Assembly: GCF_018812025.1 (NCBI RefSeq)
Contig: NC_063051.1
Coordinates: 6,697,896 to 6,761,895, forward strand
Reading direction: 5' to 3'
Source: Megalobrama amblycephala
Taxonomy: Eukaryota; Chordata; Actinopteri; Cypriniformes; Xenocyprididae
DNA: 64,000 nt
The notes below the pieces were generated by a model. The model did not search any database. It saw only the letters and a list, made by a program, of their open reading frames with translations, and had not been told where the DNA came from. This document shows, piece after piece, positions 1 through 10,559 of the stretch (position 1 is the stretch's first letter; every line of letters begins with the position of its first letter). The position numbers and the translations under genes were made by a program.

Positions 1-590
1 ACACTTTTTTTTTAGTTTTTGCCTAGCAGTAAGTTTTGTTTTTCATAATTAAAAAAAATATATATATTTAATACCTTTTATGAAAAATACAAAAGCTGTA
101 AGAAAAACTATTATTACTGGTATTATTATTTTAAATGTTTTTGAGAACATTAAAAGTTTATCTTTGCTTTCATGGGTTTGGCCAAGGTCTTTGTATATAT
201 TGTAAAAGCACATTGTCTAAAGGACTTTTCAGCTGAGGTATTTGATTTGAATAGCAGAAACTATCTCTGCCATTATCCTGGTAACCACATTGCTGTTTGG
301 TCTAGTGCTGACGTAAAAGGAATTCTTGTGAAAGGGGATTGCAATCATTTTTACAACACGCATCAAGAACGTCTGCTCATTTGGGATCAGGTTTCCTGTC
401 ACCATATGGTCACAGAAAATCTGATCCAGGCTGTGGTGTACTTTCAATATCTCACTTTACAATGTCTAAACTGTGACTAAAACTGGACATTAATAAGGTG
501 AAAAGACATGAGTGGAAACATGCCAGAGATCCTTTTGGGTGGATTCTCTTTAAGAAGATGGTGAAATTCTGAGGTCATACTGAGGGGGAG
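1..590. other. AT-rich flank downstream of the complement-regulator gene
   Basis: No convincing gene is seen. A 102-codon plus-strand open frame (172-480) has no recognisable domain, and an overlapping minus-strand frame is equally open, so both look fortuitous. The only structure is an imperfect palindrome at about 385-430 centred on CCATATGG, whose arms carry GGATCAG and CTGATCC. It would fold as a hairpin and may be a miniature-transposon relic. Confidence 0.5.
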
Positions 591-596
591 AACACA

Positions 597-794
597 CTGA
601 AGTATTTTAAAAATCTTTATTTAAATATACAAAAATACCATCTTGTGTTTTTGTCAATAATTGGCAGCAAAACATGTTATAGCAATAATAAATAAATAAA
701 ATATCTAGTTTATAAAATACATTGAAGTTGAAAGCTTCAAGCAGTCCACTTGCAGGAACAACACTAGAACAAAGGAGCCGTCCGATTGTTTGCC
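597..794 (-). other. Probable 3' UTR exon of the complement regulator
   Basis: A CAACCACAG acceptor precedes base 794 on the minus strand, and an AATAAA polyadenylation signal lies at 621-616. This would give a terminal noncoding exon of about 200 nt ending near 595-600. The splice from 1003 to 794 is inferred. Confidence 0.5.
616..621 (-). terminator. Candidate polyadenylation signal AATAAA
   Basis: The plus-strand TTTATT reads AATAAA on the gene strand, downstream of the cytoplasmic-tail exon and the putative 3' UTR acceptor. Confidence 0.5.
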
Positions 795-1009
795 CTGTGG
801 TTGAGAGTCCAGAGAAAACACATTAAGGAAAATGAAAAACAAGAACACATTAAGAATAATTAATGCAGACTATTTTGCAACTAAAGCCAGAACTAACTCT
901 CAACTAATGAGTGTATTAGTCTGAGATGAAGACATTCGATTATGGCTGTACAACAACAACAGCAAAACTTCATATAAGCTTATGAAGATTTTGGGTAAAT
1001 ACCTTGGGT

Positions 1010-1073
1010 TTACAGACTTCGATATACCATTAACTCCTCTTTTGTCTTCAGTTCTTCGCCAGTATTGTATGAA
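1010..1073 (-). CDS. Complement regulator exon 11: cytoplasmic tail and stop
   Basis: Completes the Gly codon and encodes SYNTGEELKTKEELMVYRSL then TAA (1012-1010). The tail has two Tyr, several acidic residues and a C-terminal SL, and resembles in length and ending the short tyrosine-containing CD46 tails; that resemblance is an impression, not an alignment. Acceptor TGCATAG. The exon continues a few bases past the stop to a GTATTT donor at 1003, so the 3' UTR is probably completed by a further exon. Confidence 0.75.
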
Positions 1074-4000
1074 CTATGCAGCATTATCAAACGAGGAGAC
1101 AGTCATTACAATACATTATTTATTAGACACATTCATTTTTTTGTAAATATTCAATTAGCCATCCGTTCTGCATGATGTTTGGATGTCATTAGTATCTGGT
1201 CAGTCATTAGTTATTTTTGTCATTTTGTTAGCAGCACCAGACCAATCTTTCCTTTGTGACAGCAGACCTTTTAATTATAATGTTTTTTTTTTTACTTGCT
1301 GAAGCTCATTATGTGCCCAGACATACTGTAATAATTTTTCTACATGGTTAACCAGCAGTAATTTCTTCTTGAGGTTGAGGTTGTTTGCCAATAATTAGTA
1401 ACTTGGTGAGCATGCTGGGAAGTACTAACAAATTTAAGCATGGACACTTTAATGGACTTCCTTGAAAACTAAATTTCAGATCAGCCAAAAAGCACTTCTG
1501 TCATTGTACAACAGAATCGAATTATTAATTGAGAATTTAAAGTGTCCCATATGCTCCTTTGCATCCAGGGTTAAAAAAAAAAAAAAGAAAAGTTCTCATT
1601 ATAAACATTTCAGCATCAACTATTTTCTGTTCATAACTAGTTTCTGAAACGGTTAGATAAAGGATTCAGTCTCTCTAAACTGGGGTTGAGAAATGTCTAC
1701 CAAATTGGCATCAGAAGATGTTTACAGTGAAACGCTGCAGGGGAGTTCAACTTCCATTGGAATGAATTAAAAACGCTCACTCTGCTCCATTATGTTTTTA
1801 TTACCTCAGAATGAGCCATTACTATCTCATACACCATAGGTCAAGTCACCATTATGCGCGCCGGCATGTTTCTACAGCAGCCCTAAAGGGACAAACACTC
1901 TACAGAGCGTGTTTTGTCATCACTATGTTGTTGTTCTAAATAGTTCTTGTATTTAGAGGCACGCTTGCATCGTCACTGCATTGAATACGCACAAAGCAGT
2001 AGTAGTAGTAGCAGTAGTAGTAGTAGTCACCTGGTTTATTAGAAGCAGAGACCGTTCTTTGTTAGAAGTAAGAAGAAACCTCATTGCTTCACACAAGCTA
2101 CTCTCTGCTCTCAGACAGCCACCGTAGTTTCTCTGAAAGGGAGGGATGCGAGAGGCGCTAAAATTTACACACTGCACCTTTAAATCAATATAAAGGACAT
2201 CCAGATGTGCAATAATAATGATGTGCAATAATCCGTTTGTTTACATGCTGATCTACTGCGCATATGTGGAACACGTCTGCTGAGCGGACCCCGGCATACA
2301 CTTTTAGTAAATACAAGTAGTCCACGTCCTTGCTGTCCACAGCTGTCTGTGTAAGGTTAGTGTCCGAACTGGAGTATAATCGAGGCTTTAATGTGGCACG
2401 TGTCTGGAGAAAGAGAACACGTTTGGCTTTAGATAAACCTACTAGAGCAGGGGTCATCAACTATATTTGTCCAAGGGCCAGAATTTTTCTCTGCAGACAC
2501 TGTAAGGGCCAGATACTCGTAATATAAAATAAAATTCGAATTGTATCCTAATATGTTATTATTTGATATACTAATTCTAATTCCAAATTTATTTTATTTT
2601 TTACATTACCTCTACTGCAGCAAGCCACCAGGGGGCGATAGCGATATTTTAGGCTTCATATTTGTGAGGCTGTCAAGCTGTCCATCACTGTCACGCAATT
2701 GTGCGCTAATCCCAGGCAAGGAAAATTTTGACATTTGTGAAAAAATGAGCACGTGAAACAATAAAAGATGTTCAATGAGAGCAACGCGTTTATCGTCATT
2801 CTTGACTGAAGGCAGGCTATGGCACAAGCTACTTTTCAGAAGGGTTTTTTTTTTTTTCGTTAGATTTAAAAATAAATAAATATGGAACGGACCCGAATAT
2901 TCAAATATTCGTTCGGTGGGTTTGTTTTCGATTTGAAAATTTGACATTCGAATATTGTTTTTTTTTTTTTTTTTTTTTTTTTTTGCACACCTGGGATCCC
3001 CCGCGAAACGATTCTCATTCCCCTTGAATAAGGCCGGCGACACACTGGCTGCGTGAGCGTCTCAGCTGCGTGGCGTGTCCGTTTTTATTTCGGCTCCCAT
3101 ATTTAACAGGTTGGAGTTTGCACACTGAGACACGCGTCTCAGGCGCGCTTCAGCCACGCGGAAAACGCGTGCATGCTAGAAATAAAACCAACGCGTGTTC
3201 CAGCAACGGGAGTGTTCTCTGGCTAGAGCGCAGAACAGCGGAGTTTGTATGGACCGAAGTGCATATCTGAGCTTGTGTTTTGTTGCTTTGACATTGTGGA
3301 AAATAGAATAATAGAAACAAAATGTATTAGCATTTTTACCCGTTATTATCAATCTAAATTAATCTCGTTTTTAATTTAACTTAATTTCGTTTTTCTTTAT
3401 TTAAATTTCGTTTTTTCTTTATTTAAATTTCGTTTTTGTTTATATAAATTTCGTTTTTTCTTTATTTAAATTTCGTTTTTCTTTATTTAAATCTACCCTT
3501 ACTGTGCCAATTTGTTAGTCAGAAAAATATTAGACTACCTTAAAAGTATTGCTTAATTTAACAGACCTGTGTGTGTGCGTTTTATATCACTAGTGCAGTG
3601 TCCGTTCTCGGAGCATAAGCCCTGCCCGCATGAGGTGCGCCGCTTCCCGCTCGCGCTGTTCTGACTGTAGTTTACTAAAAGTTTATTAATTCTGAATGTG
3701 TCGCGTCTCGCGTGTCCATCTATATTGCACCAAATGCGACACTGCACTGCCTTGTGAAGTCGATTGGATGAACGGTTCTCGAAATAATAAAAATGCAAAC
3801 GGACATACAGACACAGATTCCTGCCTTTATTAGAGAGAAAAATATGTTCAGCCCCTCTCTCCGAAGAGTCGATGTTCATTACTACCGAAGCTTCGAAGCT
3901 CAAAAAATGGTATTCGGACCAGCCCTAAACTTTTTCCTCTTACAAGGCTATTCCTGAATTCAGTATTATTCTGGGGGCCGGATGGAAATCTCTGGCGGGC

Positions 4001-7000
4001 CGGATTTGGCCCGCGGGCCGCCAGTTGACGTTGCATGTACTAGAGGATATAGCACTGAAATATCTTTACCATAAATAGACTTCTGCCGATATTCGGTAAT
4101 GCGATATATCACGATAATGAATATGCACGATATTGTTATCGTGGGCATTTCAAAATACCGTAAATAATAATTTATTACCAATTATTACAATTTTTATAAT
4201 GCATTTAAGAATACTTTCCCCATCAACCGTATAAAATGTACCGCTGTATTCTGCATCAAAGCGAGCCCAACGTGCATGACAAGCGCATGGCGGAACGAGT
4301 GAAGGAGATGTGCTGAATGAAAGTGCGCGTTCACTCTCTGACAGCAGAGGGCGCTGATGGAACAGCAGAATGCAATGGTTACCCCGGAAACCCATAAACA
4401 AAGCAAATGCGCTGGTGAAGTTTTTATAATGCCTCAAAAATATATTTTAATCTGGACTACAACATGCCCTAATGATTAGAAATGTTCTGATTATTTGTTA
4501 TTGTTCAGTAAAACTCTGAGACATACGTCTTCATTAGTTAACATGTTAATTCATTATTACCAAACTGACAGTGAAAAATACAATAAAGCATTAATTATTC
4601 TTATTCTTAGTTAATGTTAATTTCTTAGTTACAATAAAATAAAAAGAACTTATTTAATGGGCCTGAAATGATCAGTTGTTTCTTACTAACATTAACAAAA
4701 AAATAATACTTTCTCTAACAAATGTAGCTATTGCTCAATCTTAGTTAAAGGTGCTAAAGATGATGTTTTGTTTTATACATTTTTGCAATATTACTTGAAA
4801 CTGTCTTTACTAACTGATAAAAGACTATTTATTAGGTGCACTGAAAGGAATAATATTAATATACATCATCTGTGCACGAGGTAGGGCCTTAAAAACATCA
4901 GCCAATCGTTTACGCGATCATCACGTAAACGATTGGCCCTCTGGCTTGTCAATCACTGCCATGACGTTCCTTGTGAGAGACGAGCTCAGCTGCACGCTCC
5001 AGTAACTTTCCACACTCCACAGGCGCCGCATGCAATGTTTTTGTCCGGAGACAGGAGTAACAACTGCAGATTATGAGTTACCTGCGGTGAGTCCGACATA
5101 ATGAATCCACTAACACAACACAGCGAATGCCGGTGGTAAACACTCGTGTTCCAGTACAAGTGTTTACGAGTTTTGGGAGGCGTTCCTTCGAAGGAGGGGG
5201 GTTGTTCTTACGCATGCGCTCATTTCAAAAACTCAGTAACAGTCTTTGGATTCTCAGTCGACGAAAAAATCCTCTCTATCACCTTTAATGCATTAAATAA
5301 TGAGACTTTATTGTAAAATGTTACCTGTTGTTCTTTATAGCCTAATTCTTTTGCACTTTAATCTGTTTGAAAATTTTACTTTATATATTTTTTTGTGTAT
5401 TGTATTATTGTATTTAAACGTTCAGAGTTTTCTTTTTATTACAAAAAGAGTTCTTAAACCTCTTATAGTATGACAACACTTTTTTTGCAACTTATTTCAA
5501 TACCGTGATAAAAGATTCAGCAATTAATCGCAACATGAAAATTTGATACCGTCACATGCCTAACCATAAACGATCCTGAGTGGCATTATTATGCAAATTT
5601 GTTACAAACCTACATAGGTTTGTGCAGAAAGGAACTGGAATTACTGACGATCAGAGGCTGGGGTTTCTGGACCCTCTGGCTAACTTTTCCGGGGGTTGAG
5701 AACATTTAATTTCTGTCAGTGGGGTGGCAGGGGTTGAAGCGGGCCCCCCAACTGCAGCGACTTTACTGCCCTGCTGACAACTCGTTTTGGGCGGTTCAGA
5801 ATCAGTTCTTTATTGTTGGAGACAATAACTCCATTTATCATGCACTTTGATCTTTGAAACTTTGCAGACCTTTTACATTCACAGACAGCTATATCACACA
5901 CTACATGAAAAGTAAATAATACGAAAAAGCATAATAGGGACACTTTAAAAGTGAGCTGTGGCCACATGGACAGCTAGCTTTCTGACTGATAGTGAAAACA
6001 TGCATCAAAGTGAAGCATTATTGTCCACCCTCATCATGAAGGAACAGTATATGAAAAGATGGAATTCATGCAAGAGACAGCAAAAGAAAGCATCAAGTCA
6101 ATGCACGTCTAAGCAGCAAGCAGTTGAATCAGAGTGACAGTCTGCCATGCTTAGGTCAGCTGAGCTAGAATGACTTTAAAGCAATCGACAGATTAAAAGA
6201 TATACTCACCCTCTCTGTTTAATGTACCATAATGCGAAACATATTATGAAAGCTATAAATGTGGCGCCTGTGGAGGCTGAGAAAATATTATTAAAATGTT
6301 TAAGTAAACAGAGAAGAGTGGTGCACATACACTTTCGTTCAAAAGTATGAGGTCAGTAAGATTTTTTTAATGTTGTTGAAAGAAGTCTCTTATGCTCACC
6401 AAGGCTGCATTTATTTGATCAAAAATGCAGTAAAAGCATTAACGTTGTGAAATATTAGAATTTCAAATAACAGTTTTCTATTTTTTTCAATATGTTAAAA
6501 TATAATGTATTCCTGTGATGGCACAGCTGAATTTTCAGCAGCCATTACTCCAGTTTGCAGTGATCCTTTGATTGTGCTGCTTAATATTTTTCTAGACACC
6601 GTGGAACATTTTTTCAGGATTATGAATAGAAAGTTCAAAAGAACAGCATTCATTTGAAATAGAAAATCAAAAATTAAAAAAAAAAAAGAAAAAGTATTCA
6701 TTTGTTTAAAAAAAGAAATTGAATGACCCCAAACTTTTGAACAATATATATAAATATAAATATAAACATAATTTTATGTCTATAGTTAAAAGTCTATAGT
6801 TTAATCCAAATCATTCAGATGCTTACCGACAATAATCGGAGCGACAACATCTGAAAGATCAACAGTTGTGTTATTAGAAACAGTGAAATACATGAACAAA
6901 AGGAAATAAACATTCAATAGATATGTGGTGAACTCATAGTAATGATCACTCTCACTTGGAACTTTAACAAAACAACTCATTATCATCACTGACTGTTATA

Positions 7001-10000
7001 TTATACAGTGACCTATGTAGCTCTGACTACAGTAACCACATTTCTTTCCCAGAGGGTGATACACCCTAGTAAAAAAAAAAATAATAATAATAATATCTAT
7101 TTAAAATACATTTATTTACTAAGTATACTTCAAATCCATTAACATGTTTATTGACATATCACTTAAGACTTACTGATATAAAATTATAATTAAACCTTAT
7201 TTGGAGTATTTCTTTATTGCACAATGCACATTTCTTAATATTATGCCTAAAAAGTGTATTAGTATTACTATTAATAAAGATTGTATGATCTTTGTATAAT
7301 ATCAGTCTTTAAATGCAAGACATATAAAGAGTACCAAAAGTAATCTTGCAATAGGATTAGGGCCAAGCAATAATAAAAAATTAAAACCATCTTTTAAAGT
7401 TGTTAAATTTTGAGAAAAAACTCATTAAATTTCGAGAAAAAAGTCTAAATAAAATGTTGAGAATAAACTCATTAAATTACAAGAAAAATGTCATTAAATT
7501 TCGAGAAAAAAGTTGAGATAAAATGTTGAGAATAAACTCGTTAAATTACGAGAAAAAAACCTTGTGCAGTGATCCTTTGATTGTGCTGCTTAATATTTTT
7601 CTAGAAACCGTGGAACATTTTTTCAGGATTATGAATAGAAAGTTCAAAAGAACAGCATTCATTTGAAATAGAAAATAAAAAATAAAATAAAAAATAAAGA
7701 AAAAGTATTCATTTGTTTAAAAAAAGAAATTGAATGACCCCAAACTTTTGAACAATATATATAAATATAAACATAATTTTATGTCTATAGTTAAAAGTCT
7801 ATAGTTTAATCCAAATCATTCAGATGCTTACCGCCAATAATCGGAGCGACAACATCTGAAAGATCAACAGTTGTGTTATTAGAAACAGTGAAATACATGA
7901 ACAAAAGGAAATAAACATTCAATAGATATGTGGTGAACTCATAGTAATGATCACTCTCACTTGGAACTTTAACAAAACAACTCATTATCATCACTGACTG
8001 TTATATTATACAGTGACCTATGTAGCTCTGACTACAGTAACCACATTTCTTTCCCAGAGGGTGATACACCCTAGTAAAAAAAATAAAAAAATAATAATAA
8101 TAATAATATCTATTTAAAATACATTTATTTACTAAGTATACTTCAAATCCATTAACATGTTTATTGACATATCACTTAAGACTTACTGATATAAAATTAT
8201 AATTAAACCTTATTTGGAGTATTTCTTTATTGCACAATGCACATTTCTTAATATTATGCCTAAAAAGTGTATTAGTATTACTATTAATAAAGATTGTATG
8301 ATCTTTGTATAATATCAGTCTTTAAATGCAAGACATATAAAGAGTACCAAAAGTAATCTTGCAATAGGATTAGGGCCAAGCAATAATAAAAAATTAAAAC
8401 CATCTTTTAAAGTTGTTAAATTTTGAGAAAAAACTCATTAAATTTCGAGAAAAAAGTCTAAATAAAATGTTGAGAATAAACTCATTAAATTACAAGAAAA
8501 ATGTCATTAAATTTCGAGAAAAAAGTTGAGATAAAATGTTGAGAATAAACTCGTTAAATTACGAGAAAAAAACCTTGTGCAGTGATCCTTTGATTGTGCT
8601 GCTTAATATTTTTCTAGAAACCGTGGAACATTTTTTCAGGATTATGAATAGAAAGTTCAAAAGAACAGCATTCATTTGAAATAGAAAATAAAAAATAAAA
8701 TAAAAAATAAAGAAAAAGTATTCATTTGTTTAAAAAAAGAAATTGAATGAACCCAAACTTTTGAACAATATATATAAATATAAACATAATTTTATGTCTA
8801 TAGTTAAAAGTCTATAGTTTAATCCAAATCATTCAGATGCTTACCGCCAATAATCGGAGCGACAACATCTGAAAGATCAACAGTTGTGTTATTAGAAACA
8901 GTGAAATACATGAACAAAAGGAAATAAACATTCAATAGATATGTGGTGAACTCATAGTAATGATCACTCTCACTTGGAACTTTAACAAAACAACTCATTA
9001 TCATCACTGACTGTTATATTATACAGTGACCTATGTAGCTCTGACTACAGTAACCACATTTCTTTCCCAGAGGGTGATACACCCTAGTAAAAAAAAAAAT
9101 AATAATAATAATATCTATTTAAAATACATTTATTTACTAAGTATACTTCAAATCCATTAACATGTTTATTGACATATCACTTAAGACTTACTGATATAAA
9201 ATTATAATTAAACCTTATTTGGAGTATTTCTTTATTGCACAATGCACATTTCTTAATATTATGCCTAAAAAGTGTATTAGTATTACTATTAATAAAGATT
9301 GTATGATCTTTGTATAATATCAGTCTATAGGCAAGACATATAAAGAGTACCAAAAGTAATCTTGCAATAGGATTAGGGCCAAGCAATAATAAAAAATTAA
9401 AACCATCTTTTAAAGTTGTTAAATGTTGAGAATAAACTCATTAAATTACAAGAAAAATGTCATTAAATTTCGAGAAAAAAGTCGAGATAAAATGTTGAGA
9501 ATAAACTCGTTAAATTACGAGAAAAAAACGTGTTAAATTTTGAGAAAAAAGTCGAGATAAAATGTTGAGAATAAACTCATTAAATTACGAGAAAAAAACT
9601 TGTTAAATTACGAGAAAAAAGTTGTTAAATTATGAGAACAAATTCGTTAAATTATGAGAAAAATGTAATTAAATTGAAAAAAAAAGTCGAGATAAAATTT
9701 TGAGAAGTCATAATTTAATGAGTTTATTCTCAACATTTTATCTCAACTTTTTTCTTGAAATTTAATGAGTTTTTTTCTCGTAATTTAACGAGTTTATTCT
9801 CAACATTTTATCTCGACTTTTTTCTCGAAATTTAACATTTTTCTCATAATTTAACGAATTTGTTCTCGTAATTTAACAACTTTTTTTCTCGTAATTTAAT
9901 GACTTTATTCTCAACATTTTATCACGACTTTTTTCTCGAAATTTAACGAGTTTTTTCTCGTAATTTAATGAGTTTATTCTCAACATTTTATCTCGACTTT

Positions 10001-10528
10001 TTTCTCGAAATTTAACACGTTTTTTCTCGTAATTTAATGACTTTATTCTCAACATTTTATCACGACTTTTTTCTCGAAATTTAACGAGTTTTTTCTCGTA
10101 ATTTAATGAGTTTATTCTCAACATTTTATCTCGACTTTTTTCTCGAAATTTAACACGTTTTTTCTCGTAATTTAATGACTTTATTCTCAACATTTTATTT
10201 CGACTTTTTTCTCGAAATTTAACAAGTTTTTTCTCTAAATTTAACAACTTTAATCTCAAGATGGTTTTATTTTTTTATTATTGCTTGGCCCTAATCCTCT
10301 TCCGTAATTCTTCACTAGGGGCAGTCAGACATTTAATTCAGTACAAAGTTAAGTTAAGTTAAGTTAAGATAATTAAGTTAAGTTAAGAACTTTATTAATC
10401 CCACAAGGGGCAATTCTAGTAGGGTAGTAGCATCGTATAGAACAGAAAATAAGTATAGTACAGAAAATAAGTAAATAAAGAAGTAAAAACATACTCATAA
10501 ATAAATTCATATATATATAATATTATAT

Positions 10529-10559
<31 letters not shown>

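Larger units (their letters stand above)
6557..9540. repeat. Three tandem copies of a ~1.01-kb block, each with the transmembrane microexon
   Basis: The landmark GCAGTGATCCTTTG recurs at 6557, 7566 and 8579, and the microexon at 6827, 7832 and 8845. Units are nearly identical: small indels in A-rich runs and a few substitutions, such as GAC/GCC at the microexon donor. Each unit contains the end of a miniature transposon, the 24-nt exon, about 450 bp of unique intron, and a short GAGAAAAAA-type minisatellite. High identity points to a recent duplication or to ongoing homogenisation. Confidence 0.92.

Noticed and set aside
4901..4936. Hairpin as a possible transcription terminator or microRNA precursor
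   Set aside because: Only 14 bp of stem and no supporting context; more like the centre of a miniature transposon.
8819..9007. 62-residue proteins present three times (6801, 7806, 8819)
   Set aside because: They read through the AG acceptor and GT donor of the 24-nt microexon; only the DVVAPII part fits the gene.
9873..10259. 128-residue Lys/Arg-rich coiled-coil-like protein
   Set aside because: Pure translation of the GAGAAAAAAGTCGAG-type minisatellite; no splice or start context.
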